Source: Hysterangium stoloniferum
Taxonomy: Eukaryota; Basidiomycota; Agaricomycetes; Hysterangiales; Hysterangiaceae
Length of the DNA stretch: 64,000 nucleotides
NCBI GenBank assembly: GCA_015178975.1
Contig: WHVD01000072.1
Span: forward strand, 248,001 to 312,000
Direction: 5' to 3'
The notes under the pieces were generated by a model that saw nothing but the letters and a program-made list of their open reading frames with translations, was not told where the DNA came from and searched no databases. Position numbers and translations under genes: made by a program. This document shows positions 13,096 through 26,309 of this stretch, piece by piece. Each line of letters starts with the position of its first letter. The first letter of the stretch is position 1.

Positions 13096-13900
13096 CATAA
13101 AATTTGAGTTTTTGAACCGAATCGAGTTTTATACGCATTTCGGCCACAATAAATAGCGGGGGAGGATCGATCGCTGTTTACTTGAAAAACTTTTCAACCC
13201 AATCATAATTTGCATGAAAATGGGTCCCAAAAGAAGGGAAGACCGACCTTGTTGTGAACCTGAGATTTAAGCGTGGCCATTTCCGCGTCACATGACGTCG
13301 AATTGGAAATTTCCCGTCAAAGCCGGACAGCAGTACGCATACAGAATGACAATACAGCCCTCCCACCCCCACCCCGCATTGCGCATTTATATACTATATA
13401 GTACTGATGATCAACTCGCTACCGTTCATCCGTTCCGACACTGATCGTCGCCTAGTTCAAGGGATGAATCTCTTCAGCTGTGTCGATACACGTCTGGCTT
13501 GCCCGACCTTGTGCATGCCACTATTAACCTAATTCCAAATTCTTCCCCTGCGTCCGACCCACCCGGGATTGCCTGGCGGTGGTGAGACTAAGGATAGGGA
13601 TTTTCTCTGCTCCGGGGGTTAGACTGTCCGTGACGTGTTTTCCGTGACAGAACATAGGCACCTAGCCAATCGGCGGTTCTGCCATTCCGATCTCACGAGT
13701 GGTTTGTTTATAAACGAGATATGGTGCCTGGCTCCGGTGGCATTTTATTAAAGTAAATGTCAAACGAACTGCCGAGGGCAAAGGGTCCAGTCAATTATTA
13801 TGATGTGTGGCGCATCTTCTTCCCTCTTTGCATGTGATATTTGCGTCTGTCTAAATTTTGCTTTACGTTCCAAGGACAAGGAGATATGATCACAATAATC
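13096..13900. other. No gene seen
   Basis: No open frame with a recognisable domain. A TATA-like TATATACTATATAG lies at about 13388-13401 with no convincing gene downstream. Confidence 0.45.
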
Positions 13901-14990
13901 GTTCAATTCAATTCTCTTCGACAGCTACGTGGCAATAACGACGGTAACATTAGCCAACAAGAAACAACGGCGAAGGCGACGAGGAATAAGGATGGGGTGT
14001 AATCGGATAAATGTAGAGGGATTTCAGGGGTGGGAGAAGGGGGTAAGTGGGGGAAATTCGAAGTATGAGAACAATGATATACGAATAAATTGTACACGGC
14101 GATTCGGCGACAAAAGGTGGTGGGATTTTGTAAGACAGATGGGGGTTAATTGCTTTTTGAGACATTTGGATTTGGAGTAACACTTGGACTTTGATTGATT
14201 TTCTTGTTAGAACCGGACTTTGGGATTAGAGATACTATGGGGGGGATCGGTGGTGATAATACAGAATAATTGACGGTGGAATAGGGGGGGAGATTGATGA
14301 TTTTGGCTTGATGTGATGTGATAGATGGTGATGGGGAATGGGGTGGCGTGGGGACGGGGACGGGAATGGACGAAACAGGCTTGAGAAGGGAGACGTGGAG
14401 AGGTTCATGATCGTTCGTGTTCGTGATCATACGTGTTCATGATGTGAGCGCGCCTCTGCCTCAATTGAGTTATGAGCAATGATGGACGAGCCCAACCGTA
14501 ATAGGATATGAACGATGATTTGATAGATCGAACCAGATTGGGGGTAGCGGTGATGAATAGATACCAAGAAGATTGATCACGATACGGAGGAAAGTGTGAT
14601 GGAATGAAAATCCGACAACAGCGGCGATAGTGGTGGCAGCGGAAATGCCCGAGGTGGCATGACGACAAGCTTCACTGGAAAAAGGGGAACACGAATCACG
14701 AATATGGCGAACAAGACGACGTGGGACGTCATTACGATGACGACGAGGAGAGCGAGGAAGGTGCATGACAGTAGAACAGGAACGATGTGTCAGGCTTCCA
14801 CAACTCCATCCCAACGAGTAGATCGACCACTTATTGGATTGATGTGTTTTCGAATGTTCACGTCAGAGCATCTCAGGGATCGGGGAGACGCAAGTACCCT
14901 CGTCCTGGCGCCAACAAGAGCGATGGCGACGGCGGTGGAGGCGAGGTTGGTGGTGTCGGGGGTTCTATTAGTCAATAACGCTCAGGATCA
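13901..14990 (-). other. Pyrimidine-rich minus strand with short overlapping frames, possible gene remnant
   Basis: The minus strand reads as several short Pro/Ser-rich frames, for example an ATG-started frame at 14430-14146 of 94 codons rich in PVPTPPHSPSPS-like sequence. Other frames cover 14814-14470 and 14668-14405. I could not chain them into a convincing spliced gene. It may be a decayed or intron-rich gene upstream of nothing recognisable. Low certainty. Confidence 0.2.
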
Positions 14991-15012
14991 TGTATCATAA
15001 CAGAGAAGAATG

Positions 15013-15339
15013 CTACGAACGGAATGAGCGTCGCCTATTGTCGTTGCGTTGCTGTGTGGTAGCGTGCCCACCACCACTGTATCGAGTGGGTTGAGGGCGA
15101 GTGGGCTGAGGGTAGCCATATGGGTAGAGGAGCGGCGACGGCGGATGCACGTATTGACCATGGGTCGGTGTTGGATAAGCGTCCTCAACGGGTGGTAGAG
15201 GAATGCAGACCATCTTGGGGGCATTAGGCGGTGAGGGCCTGTAGTGAGACGGTGATGAAGACGAGGGTGTGGGTGGGTAGGTGGGCTGGGACATCCTTGC
15301 GGTGGTGGATGCAGATTGAGACGCTTTGGACGTAGCCAT
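15013..15339 (-). CDS. Small Pro/Ser/Tyr-rich hypothetical protein
   Basis: A single-exon frame of 108 residues starts at an ATG (15339) preceded within about 20 bp by a TTTATATAAATA box; that is too close to act as an ordinary TATA box unless a later start is used, such as Met16 or Met43. The sequence is low in complexity: an N-terminal Ser/Ala/Thr stretch, a PPTPSSSSPSHYRPSPP tract, then CIPLPPVEDAYPTPTHGQY, a PxxYPYGYPQPTRPQPTRY tract, and a basic RRRSFRS tail. It has no signal peptide, membrane helix or enzyme motif. Codon use and composition look protein-coding rather than random, but the low complexity makes this uncertain. Weak resemblance in style to the 918-1530 protein. Confidence 0.4.
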   Translation of the reverse strand: MATSKASQSASTTARMSQPTYPPTPSSSSPSHYRPSPPNAPKMVCIPLPPVEDAYPTPTHGQYVHPPSPLLYPYGYPQPTRPQPTRYSGGGHATTQQRNDNRRRSFRS

Positions 15340-18154
15340 CTGTATTTATATAAACAGGTGGAATAGGGTTAGGGGGAAAGTCTGGTTCAGGATACGGGTC
15401 ACTGTTCGTTGCCTATAACAACGGAGACAACAAAGTACAAGGGACAGCCTTGATAAAGCCGTACAAACTTGGGGATGCACCAAACATGACTTGACCCTTG
15501 CGTTTTATACTGATTTGGTTCTTCCTGCGGAAAGAGCAGCAGCAAGTGGGCTGGCAAGTCATCGTGGAAGTCGAGTCATGAAGGCTTGCGCGGCACCGGA
15601 GGCAGTGTGACTCGCGTAAGCGGGCCCCTGTTGCCCCAGGAAATGGGCCGCGGAGACCACCTTGGCACCGGGTTCCCTTCTCAACCATTCAGTTTTGCCC
15701 GTCCTTGTTGATTAAATCCACTGCCAAGGTGATTTCGGTTCCGCAATCTATTATAATCTACATTTCCCACTAAAGTCTTCAGCATGATCAACTGGTCCGT
15801 CACACGCCGACTATCTGCGCTCCGCTGTATACTTTCGACATCACTGCGAACGCCTTTTTCGTGCCCGGAGAATACCTGCTGCGCAAAACCGCTTCGCCGC
15901 ATGCATCAGGCGCAGTTCACAGTTCCACATGCAAGATAAGGTTGGGAACTGTCTCTTAAAATCGACCATTCACTGGCTACTTGCCTTTTAGGCTTCAGAT
16001 CTTGCCGACAACCCCTTCGAAGGTTCCAGTTGCTTCTACGCATCTCGGCTAAGTGGACTTACCAGTTTATTCGGCCCCCCTTGATTTATTTACTTATCAT
16101 TATGAACGTGTGATATATACCAGCTTTCTCGAGTGCAGTTATTATGTAATACCGGAAATTAATTAATATGAATTCCATGTGATAACTTTAAGCAAAGCTA
16201 AAAAAGGATATAGCAGGGTGTTATATTTAATCCACATGTTTACTAACTAAATAAATAGCCTCAGGCTCTTACTAATGCAATAAGTGTATACGTTAACTGC
16301 TTGATATATGAACTATACCTGAAACTTTTATTTCTGCCTCGAGGGAAAATAACAAGAGCTTATCAAAATGGTATTTTACGTTAATTTCCGTGCCACCGAG
16401 ACCATCAACATCCCAAGTCCAAAAATCAATGACACTTGAGTCAATGATCCACGCATTCCATCCGAAGTTATGTCAGATCATCTGTATACACTAGATGTCA
16501 ATTGCGACGCTTTGTGATACAAGGCTCGGTTGAGTCACAGCCGCTGGTTATTGTTTTGGGATCCTTGCTGATGGCCAAGCCGTAAAATAATGATAATTCT
16601 AGGGTACCCCCCCATGTGTTTAGCTGGCTAATCCCGTTCCAAAACCATTGCGTAATGTTTCCCTAAACTTATTTCCTCCACTTGAGTTGACCCAAAAGGA
16701 GAATTAATAGGTTTGGCGTCTCCACTGTGCGTGCGCTTGGTCTGACCAAGAAGGTTCTTCTGACCTTCTAGATCTAGCTCTCGACGAACGGACTTTGGGT
16801 GTCAATTTTAAGCTAAAAATGGACTAAAAATAGTGAGGAACATTTGAGCCCTGAAGCCGACTCGGAGGTTCTCATTGACATCGCCCCGTTTCCTCCTGGT
16901 GTACTTGAGACCATGTCGAAGCGCGATGCTCGTTCAGATGACGCGGCTGCCTTCTGTATGTTTACCAACCCCTGATCTATCCAATATGAGCGTGGCGGGA
17001 TTTATCATCTCTTGATTGATTGTCGTGTTCGACTCCGAGTCGGGCTTGCGTTTGCCACTCAAATGCCAAAGGTGAAACAATCCCAAAGTCAAGGCAAGTG
17101 TCGTAGAGGGGAGATCTCGGACGTCCAGCACCGAACCAGAACAAAATCTGAGACGTGCTTCTTCCTGAATCGGAAATTACCGTGAGGCGTAGGCTGCTCA
17201 AACCATACCTGGTAATAATTGGTATTCCACCTCAATCGATTGCCCTGGTCTTGATCTTGATCATGGGAGGGTGGGTGTGTGGATTGCCCCATCCAATACA
17301 CATGGGGTAACAAACGCTCAAAGTTTCTTAGTTTGACACCAGGAAGTTAGTCTACGAAAGATACCTTGGCATCGGGTTCCAATTCCACGGCTATTTGGAA
17401 CGTGATGCGCGCTCTCTCGGCGGCAAACGCAGGCATGTACTCTCACTCCCGACCATCTCGACCGTCCTTCTTTGATTCTCAATCGACGCCGTGCCCGCCC
17501 TTGCACCCCCTGTCTCGCCGATGGATCTAAATGACTGTGTTACTTTTGTAGCCACCTCATAGATACGATATGAATGTGTTCCCTTCCACGCCATTTGGCA
17601 CGCAGCCGCCCGCAGTCCGTGGTCGCGGCATTCTAAGTTGTCCGTTCTTCGCAGCCACTTTGAATGGAGCCCGCACATGATAGCGCTCCCTTGACGGGCG
17701 CAGCGCACAATCAACTTGCAGAGGGATCTCGCAAAGTTAACAGACACTGAGCGTCGGGGGTCGGTCGGGTACTTTCTGTAACGGCGCTTGGCTGGAGGTG
17801 GATACCCTCGATCTTTTAAGCTTCCGATACGGCTTCGAATGCCTTCTGAGAAGTGATTTTGCACGGGCCCGACACCGAGATGACCAGGGTAAGTGTCGAC
17901 CAGGACGTTGGCGGGAAGAAAGGAAATCGATTAATCTAGGGATTGGAAGTATCATCGCCCGAGGGATACGGTACAGTGGGTGGTCATAACTACTAGACTA
18001 CTCTCAGCGGAATAGGTACCACTACTTCTGTACCCCAAGCGACGATACTAATACATGTAGTGAGCAATAGACCCTCGTCTTACGTTCCCCCCTGTTTCGG
18101 GTCGGGGACTCACCGATGTGTTCGGCGTTGTTTATTTTTGGCAGAGCGGCGTTT
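15340..18154. other. Gene-free stretch
   Basis: No recognisable domains. The longest frame (17864-17391, minus, 157 codons) is Arg-rich and without motifs, and I treat it as chance. The segment 16080-16380 is AT-rich. Confidence 0.45.
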
Positions 18155-18890
18155 AATACTGGATGGAATTGAAGTTTTTATGGAATTGAAAGCACATGAG
18201 CAACTCTGCTCAATTTGGTACGGAGTTTTTTTTTTCCATCACGAAAAGCACTCACTCCCCCATTTCTAGATACGGCATGCCAACTTTTATGAAATTGACG
18301 TTTTTAATGAAATTGACGTTTTTATGGAATTAACGTTTTTTTATGGAATTGACGTTTTTATGGAATTGATGTTCTTATGGAATTGAAAGCACATGGAGCA
18401 ACTCTGCTCAATTTGGTAAGTCCGGAGTTTTTTTTTTCCATCACGAAAAGCACTCACTCCCCCATTTCTAGATACGGCATGCTATATTTTATGAAATTGA
18501 CGTTTTTATGGAATTGACATTTTTATGGAATTGATGGTTTTAATGGAATTGAAGCTTTTATGGAATTGAAAGCACATGGAACAACTCTGCTCAATTTGGT
18601 AAGTCCGGAGTTTTTTTTTTCCATCACGAAAAGCACTCACTCCCCCATTTCTAGATACGGCATGCTATCTTTTACGAAATTGACGTTTTTATGGAATTAA
18701 CGTTTTTTTTATGGAATTGACGTTTTTATGGAATTGACGGTTTTAATGGAATTGACGTTTTTATGGAATTGAAGCTTTTATGGAATTGAAAGCTCATGGA
18801 GCAACTCTGCTCAATTTGGTAAGTCCGGAGTTGTTTTTTCCATCACGACAAGCACTCACTCCCCCATTTCTAGATACGGCATACCATCTT
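18155..18890. repeat. Nested satellite: four long units with embedded 17-bp subrepeats
   Basis: The long unit contains AACTCTGCTCAATTTGG, a T-run, CCATCACGAAAAG and CACTCACTCCCCCATTTC, ending at GATACGGCAT. Its anchor recurs at about 18247, 18448, 18631 and 18850, so the period varies (201, 183 and 219 bp). The variation comes from a different number of 17-18 bp subrepeats (ATGGAATTGACGTTTTT) in each unit. The long unit is strongly conserved while the subrepeat number changes, so the array is probably still active. Confidence 0.9.
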
Positions 18891-21800
18891 GCATCATGAC
18901 CCCTCATAAAACCAACCTATTCCGTGAGCCAAGGATGCCACAGCTGAAACGGGAGCTTAACGTGAAGAAGACTAATTATACCTTATCTGATAGTAGAATT
19001 TTATCGATATCAACTGCGCGGTTACGCCCTCGATCGCACGTAGGGTCATGAACTGTACAGGTAAGCTAAATTTAATATACTGCATTGAAGCTTCTAAATA
19101 TAACGCATTTCCTTCAACAGGCTCTCCATCCACACCGCGGTACGCACTACAAGCGCAGCAGGAACGGATCAACCAGCTGACATAGTCACCACATTCTAGA
19201 CAGATCGGCCCAAAGTGGCTCGTTGACAGTGCCAGGGTGCATCGGAGGTTGAGGCTAAATTTGGGTACTTCATTTTTTAAGGTGTGCGAATCGGGAAATC
19301 GCGATGTTGCCGGTCTCGGTTCGTCAAGGTACGACTTGGGATTGCGCCAGTACGACAGGCGCAATAATTATTGTCTGACCATTATGGCAGTGTGGCGGGC
19401 CCTCAAACTCTGAGTATGAATGGGTAAACGTGATTCTAATGATGTTATAAATTGGAAGAAGACTTCTCAGGGCACTCAGTGGCATGAGGGTGGATTCATA
19501 ACCACTGTATGGCAGGCCTTGAAATAAGTCTTACATACTCAGTATTATATCCTAATATAATCAAGGATGATAACCTTGAAGAGAACTACTATTTACTATT
19601 GCGACAAGGTCTCATCCCCTTTTGGTCGCTTACTCATGCAGATAACTCAAAACAGGGGGAGTTAGCGCATCGTAACTAGCCTTGCCGGATAGAAGTTAGT
19701 TACATATGCATTGACCTGAAATGGTAGGCCTGAATATCCCAACAACGAGGCCAGAGACTGCATATGCACTTATCCATCGGGCAGACGCCTCCATTACCGG
19801 GAACCGGCGCCATTATACAGGCAAGCTGCTCCATGCTCCCGCGGCATTGAATGGGACAATACGTGCCCGTTGAGTATGTACACCGATGACGCATTTAGTA
19901 TGACGCGTGGGTCATTTTGTTCGGCAAATGTGCCAGTTTCGGAATAAAAGAAACGTGCGTGGCCCTGAAAGAACCACCCCAAAGAGAAGTTGGGATCCGG
20001 AGAGCTGAAGCGAGAGCCAACTGATCGAAAAATGTTCCGATGATCAGTTGTGCAAATCCCGTGTGACGTTGGTATGGTTACCTTTGAATCATGACAGGCA
20101 GATATACACGGTGAGGGATTGGCTTCTGCGGGTCATGTTTACCCTACCTACAGGAAAATATCGATCTTGACTGCGTACCCGGTTTCACTCCGTGAGTTGA
20201 GCTGCATTCGGGTCTGCTGGTAGAAGTGGGCGGAAGTGAATTAGAAATATTCCAGCAAGGGGGTACTCGACTGGAGAACAACTAAGAATGGCCCGTAAAA
20301 GTATTATGACAATCTTTTTTCGTAAAGGGACTTGAAGAAAATGATAACGTTCGCTTAAAATATATACAAGCGTAAGGCCAAAATATAGGTGTAAGGGGCT
20401 AGCTATATTTAACAAAGCGTAACTTTCTTCCATTTAAGTTATCAACTATATATTACTACCAAAGTGGAACAATCATAACTCATGGCCTCCTATCGCACAA
20501 TCTTGCCACTTCCGATCAAACAATCATCTATGCAAAGAAGGATAGGTAAGTAATAACCCAGAAGCGCAGCGCAAAGCAGATCAGGGTCACCTCGGCTAGG
20601 AGCCTGCGCATCAGGGGCGACCGAAATGAATGTATGAATAACGTGATATATGAAGGCTTACGTGCTCATCAATTTTCTTCTCCCCAGGAATTAGGACCCC
20701 AAACCCAATCTAGGTGTTTTATGTTCCTTTCATGTTCCCACTTGGCACGCGAAGCTCCAATTTAAGTACATATTACGTACATTTATACTATTAGGCCCAT
20801 CGAAGTCTGATTGAGATGGTCGTAAACCTCCGTCGGAACTGGTGACCCTCTATATTAGCTTCCCGTTGCTTCAGAAATCCGGGATCGAGAAAGTCCGGTC
20901 ACGAGGCACTCCTGTACTTCTTTTCCAACATTATCACATGATACTTGCGACGACGCCCTCGGGCATTACCTGACGCACCCTTCTCTTCAGTAGACATCGA
21001 ATGTTGATGTCGATTGCTCATACCGCACAGGCAAGGGTGGGACATTAATATAAATTATTACATGTATACGCTCCACTTGCAGAAAAACCTCACATTTACT
21101 AGTATACTAGTATCTGCGCCAACTCGGATCTGACACCTTGACACTCGATCGGCGCGTCTATACTCCAAGCACGCATGTTTACGACTACGAAGATGCCACG
21201 TCCTGTCGAAAAATTTCCTCGTGCAATTCAGTACAATATGCGTTATCTCCGCAGGCTCGTCCGGCGTGAAGTACACCCGACGCATCCCTCCGACACTCCG
21301 CAGACATTCGCACCCTAGACCCTAGCCCGCGACCTGCGGCTCCCCCGCCTTTGCGCTAAATTTGGCGAGAATTTGAAAATCAGCAGCATGGGGCGATCTC
21401 CCAGAGACGTATCCATGCCTAGTTAACATTTCTTCTTCCTTGATCGGTCTGTCTGCAGGGACCACTCGGGCTCCATGGACGAGGCCGAGACTCCGAGTTT
21501 CCCACCGCCTATCCAAACTCAAGAACAGATGTTTCGTATAAAAGTCGGTGTTCTTAGGCCTTGTCGCTTGGAGGTCCCCTGAAGCAGGCATTTCATAGTG
21601 CAAAATATATCGGCTATATTTCCAATGCGATGTGAGAGGGTGGTGGGAAGTAACAGGAGGAAAGAATTCAAAGTTTACACTGGATCTCGATAGGGTAGTA
21701 CACACTGGCGCGGTACTCTGGCAGTGCCTTGCCTAGCTAGGCACCTGTAATAATTTGAAGTGGACTAGTCATAGCGCGTCACTAAAATAGGCCATGTCGA

Positions 21801-22690
21801 AGGCATGACGGTATAAGTGCACATAAACAATCTCGTCATGACCAGCATCATACACATATCAAGGCTTGATCACTACTGCCACAGTATTAGATGCTTCAGG
21901 AAGCCTTCCAGTGCATTTCTTGAGGCCAGGCCCCATAGGTTCTAGACCTCAGAAGACGATCACAACAGTCCTCTCACAGATCAATCAAGCTTGTTTAACC
22001 TCTCGTTTTCCATAACCCCACGGGATTCTCCGCAGTCGTAGTGTTCGATTCCATTAATATTCTGGACTGACATCTGGCGCTTGAGGTGTGTTTAGGTTTA
22101 GTGCGTGCATCTATCAATATTTATATCTCTGCTATTGAAATCGATCACGCTGCAGTGGTGGTCCCTTTTCCTAGTTTTAAGGTACGCAAGATCGCGATTG
22201 AGCGCATACATGAGCGTTATAAGAGCTTGTTTGGGGCATTGTTCATCCGTGATTATAGGAGGGTTTGAGTGAGAATATGGCTTTGGGAGTTATTGAGCGA
22301 AAATTGTGTCATGGTTTCTGTCGATCAGCGTAACGGTTATTACAGGATAATGGTGAAGTTCTATTTATAAGACCAGCGTCTTAGAGAGTCTGGGCTTTGC
22401 CTGTCACGCGCAACCCGGGAGGAAGTGTAGTATTCTTCCTCAACCCAAACACCGATAACCTAACGGTATACTCTTCAATTTGTAGATCAACTTTGAAAGG
22501 TTCGCTGTTCGGGCAACAACTTTTCCCTAACAATTCGCTTGACGAAACCACTACGACAAGCTCTAATCAACAACGTACACTTTTTTTTTTCATATTGTAC
22601 CTTATCGCGGACATCGACTCCCTCTGTTAGTTCAATACACAATACTCACGCCTCTTGCGATTTCATATTATGCCACCACTTTTATGAAAT
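18891..22690. other. Gene-free stretch
   Basis: No recognisable gene, RNA or mobile element. Open frames at 18972-19364 and 21322-21705 lack an ATG at their 5' ends and have no domains. Confidence 0.45.
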
Positions 22691-22785
22691 ATTAATTCAT
22701 GTCAAACAATATAAATATAGTATATATGCTTGATTGAGGAAATATATTTTTTAAATTTTGGTTATCCTCTGAACTTGGCATTAAC
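22691..22785 (+). repeat. Fragment related to the TIR transposon at 60981-62253
   Basis: The stretch with AACAATATAAATATA, a TATATGC/TATATAC block, TTTTAAATTTTGG and GTTATCCTC matches 62031-62095 in order and orientation, with scattered substitutions. It marks the left edge of the mobile-element-rich half of the window. Confidence 0.45.
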
Positions 22786-23905
22786 ATTTGTGCTGTACCC
22801 TCAGATGAACTGTCTGGGTGCTCTGGTACTGTATTTTGAAACAAACAAGAAGTATGTCTTGAAAACAAAAGTAATCAACACTTAGCTGATAACCAGATGG
22901 AGGAATGGAATAATATACATAGGAGGGTGAAGAACTCAATACAATATAATCAGAATAGCAGAAGTGAGGAAAATGGAACAGAGGATCAAGACAATGGAAT
23001 ATGAGGTAAACATAAATGATAAAAGGTCTGAGGTAGCAAATGATATGGCAAAGTGGCACAAGGAAGAGTGGAATGCTGTTGGAGTAGAATTGCAATGGAG
23101 TGACTAAAAAGGAAATTGTCTAGTGGAGCAAGCAGTCAGGACACTGCCATCAGAGATGCCACCATTGGGGATACTGATGTCAGGATGCCAAAGGATAATA
23201 TGGGTGGAATGCAAATGCAGGGGCCTGAAAGACATGGATCCTAACACCTGACCACAGAATCCTGTTTGCAACTCCTAGTTTGTACAAAATAATACAAAAA
23301 ATTGAGCCTGGACAACAGGCCTACTCACAATAGCCAGTTCACGATGCTTGAAGTTGAATGTAGTCTCAAAAATTGTAGACATACAGTGAACAAAATGCTC
23401 ATGAGTCCATTCCCAATAAACCACATTCCATATAACTGCTGGCACTCCACAGTATCTTCATTAGTCCCAATATACCACTTTGTATGTCCACCTCTCATCA
23501 TCCTCAAAGATCTGGGTGCCACAGTGTGAATGATCAAAGTGTCAGGAGAATTTTCGAAAGAGTAGTGGTGATGTTATCAATAATGAGGGGTGTGGTTTAG
23601 ATATAGTGGCAGTAGATAAGAAAATTAGAGGCAGCTGGCAGAACCCATAACTTGTTGAAAATATATGGCAGGTGGCAGGTTTTTGTGTGGGTGAAGGGGT
23701 TCCTTGTGGAAGACAACTAATGACTAAGCTACTGTGAAGTACTACCTAGCAATTGTCCATTGAATAAACCACTTGATAATATAATATAACCTAAAAAACA
23801 CAGCACAATCATGAGCATCCTTGATGACTTGCAACACAAATGTCAATAAATGTCAACAAGGCACTCATGTATATGTGTAAAAAACACATGGATAATGCCA
23901 TTAGG
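22786..23905. other. Unrecognised sequence, probably old mobile DNA
   Basis: The base composition resembles the neighbouring element-derived DNA. On the plus strand, about 22880-23110 is rich in GAA/AAG codons. Short frames at 23302-23537 exist on both strands without a recognisable domain. No family can be named. Confidence 0.3.
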
Positions 23906-23921
23906 TGTTAAGCATGGTACT

Positions 23922-24762
23922 TGTTATGACCGGAAATCCCGCCAGACTCTGGGTACTAACTTATACGCACCCACGCCCTATACGCACCCATTATCAGTTT
24001 ACCGGAATTCCCACTGGACTCCGTATGTCAGACTCGTCTACATTCGTCTTCATTACGTTGTGTTTCAGTCACCAGAAAACCCACCGGACTCCGTCTCTGT
24101 CTATTTCCGACCTCGTCCCATGCATCAGTCACTGGACCCTGCTCAGAATACCTGTCTTCCCTCTAACCGAGCCCCGTTCCCATTTTAGTCAAATGACCTG
24201 TCACGATTCAGACTCCACTCCCACTCTGTTTCCCATTATGGTTTATGATTTGTCACTATTCGGACTCCACTCCATTCTGTCCTGTTCCTAACACCAATTT
24301 GGTGTTTACTATTCCCATTTTATGTTTTGCTCATTTCGTTTCATTATTACTGGATTCGGTATGACATTTACTCCACAGTCTATTTAAACTGGCAGATGTT
24401 GTACATACAATCCAGTCAGAAAATCGGCTTAGATTCCCCCAGTAATCTAATACATTTTCTGCTCTAAAACCCTACTTGATTCACACCACTCGCACTAGTT
24501 GGAGCCCACGGGCTCTGGCATATCTATCTCTCTCACCAGTCTCAACTCACGACCCACGACCTCTGACTTACGACTCACAACCCACGACCTCCGACTTATG
24601 ACTCACAACCCACAACCCCCGCCCGGACTCCTCGGGATTCCCGTCCGCCTGTCTGAAATTGGACGACACAATCTAGTGAGGGTGCAGCCTATAAGCTGAA
24701 GCCAAGTCCTACTGGATATTCCACGGGTTTCTCTGGAGACCCACCCTGTATGTATCCTAACA
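23922..24762 (+). mobile_element. Solo LTR, Gypsy-A family
   Basis: An 841-bp LTR beginning TGTTATGACCGG and ending TATCCTAACA, with flanks GTACT and GTGCT as a 5-bp target duplication carrying one change. It sits inside an older LTR in the opposite orientation. A TATTTAAA promoter-like box lies at about 24383. A degenerate GACCCACGACCTC-type minisatellite near the 3' part explains length differences among LTRs of this family. Confidence 0.85.
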
Positions 24763-25269
24763 GTGCTCATGGGTGGGTCTCCAGGGGAAACCCATGGAAG
24801 TTCTGGGGAAGGACTTGGTTTCAGCTTATGTTCTGTGTCCTCACAAGATTGCATTGTCTGACTTCAGACAGGAGTGGATGGGAAACCCATGGGTTCCAAG
24901 AATATGCCGAGGCAAATACTAAGTCAAAGCTAAGTTGATTTTCTGATCAGATTGTAAGTACAGACAGTAGCTAGACTATATAGACTAGTAGATTATTGGA
25001 CTACATATCCAGAGAGACAAAAAGACATAACAGGCATACAATAAGACAATAAACCAGATGTCAAATGGGCAAAGATGGATTGGGAACAATGGGTCTGGAA
25101 TGTCCAGGTGGAGTCCAGTGGCTGGTTCGTATGATATAGTTTAAGGCTGAAGTCCCAAAAAGGTCCTAGAACTTGTTAAGGTTTGTTGGTTAAATGTATG
25201 TGTCAAGATGTCAGGTGATCTGGAAGGTAAGGTTCAAATGTGAGGAGCCTATATAAAAATTGAAAATAA

Positions 25270-26190
25270 TAAAATTTCTTCTTTCATACCCCCATCAATG
25301 TCCAAAAAATGGGACCAAAGCCCACACTGTGGAAACCCACCAACACTGCCAGGCCTTCCATGCTGGGCTCCACTCATGGTTGCTCAAACACTTGAGTAGC
25401 ATGAGGAACAGCAGTGGTGATGGGAGAAGTGGTGCTGGAGAGAGAGTGCCAGGTGGTGTTGGCCACAGAGGAAGAGGTGGAGGAGAAGAGGAAGAAGGAA
25501 GAGGAAGAGGTGGCTGCAAAGAAGGCAGAGGCAGAGAAGGAGGCAGCCTGGGTCACTGTGGAGTGTGCCAGGGTGTCCATGGTGGCTGCAGGAAAGGTAG
25601 GTCAAAAAATAATTTTTTGCTAAGTCCTTACTGACAGTCCTAATACTGTAGTACAAAGCAGTGGATGTTGAGTCAGAGTCTGAGGGGGAGCTGGGAAGCC
25701 CCCAAAAGGTAAGTGGGCAGTCCATGGAGAATCCTACAACTGACTACGATTGACAGATGGCACAGAAAAATGCTCTAGCCCAGCTGGAGACCAAAAATGA
25801 CCTGTGGTGTTCTGGTTGTCATGACCAGAATGTGGATTGTTTCTGGAAGGCAGGCCAGGGTCCAGGCTGCTGGCCCTGCATGCACTTGAAACCCAAGTGC
25901 TCACTAGTGCAGGAAGCCTCAGGATCAAGTTCCCAGGAAGTGGGTGGGCATGCAGAAAGGCCAGGGGCCTTGGAGGAGGTTTTGGGGCAGATTGGGGCAG
26001 GCATTGAGGCCCAGAATGTTTTGTTGCAAGAGGGCAACAATGTTTGGAAAACCTTGGTAGGTGGTTTCCAGAACTTCCATGGATTATTCTGCAAGTTCCT
26101 GAGGTACATACTACAAGGACTATGAGTATTCCAAGGAGACTGAAGAAATAGAGAAGTCTGTGGGGACCAAGGAGATCAAAGAGTTGCACC
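25270..26190 (+). other. Antisense Cys-rich reading frames of Gypsy-A (copy 1)
   Basis: This lies antisense to the retrotransposon, between chromodomain side and LTR. Near 25440-25600 there is a highly charged Glu/Lys/Ala stretch that looks like a coiled coil. A frame at 25757-26125 contains six cysteines spaced C-x2-C-x6-C-x9-C-x2-C-x6-C (about 25807-25903). That spacing falls within the fungal Zn(II)2Cys6 binuclear cluster pattern. It is followed by a helical-looking segment containing LEEVLGQIGAGIEAQN. The same layout recurs at 44690-45645. Whether it is expressed is unknown. Confidence 0.5.
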
Positions 26191-26309
26191 AGGAGTTTGT
26201 AGGGGTGGGAAAACCAGGACTTGTAATAGTCATAAATGACTAAATAATAATTTTATATATATCTTAGTAAGGTGTGAAAAATGAGAAAACCCATGGAATA
26301 TCCACTTAA

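Noticed and set aside
17391-17864. 157-codon Arg-rich frame on the minus strand
   Set aside because: No recognisable motif and random-looking composition. It overlaps other short frames equally long relative to expectation.
18155-18890. CRISPR-like array
   Set aside because: Spacing varies, the intervening sequence is itself repetitive, and the context is eukaryotic. It is a satellite.
22781-23095. 104-codon hydrophobic frame on the minus strand
   Set aside because: No ATG at its 5' end, composition driven by an A/G-rich plus strand, and no recognisable family.
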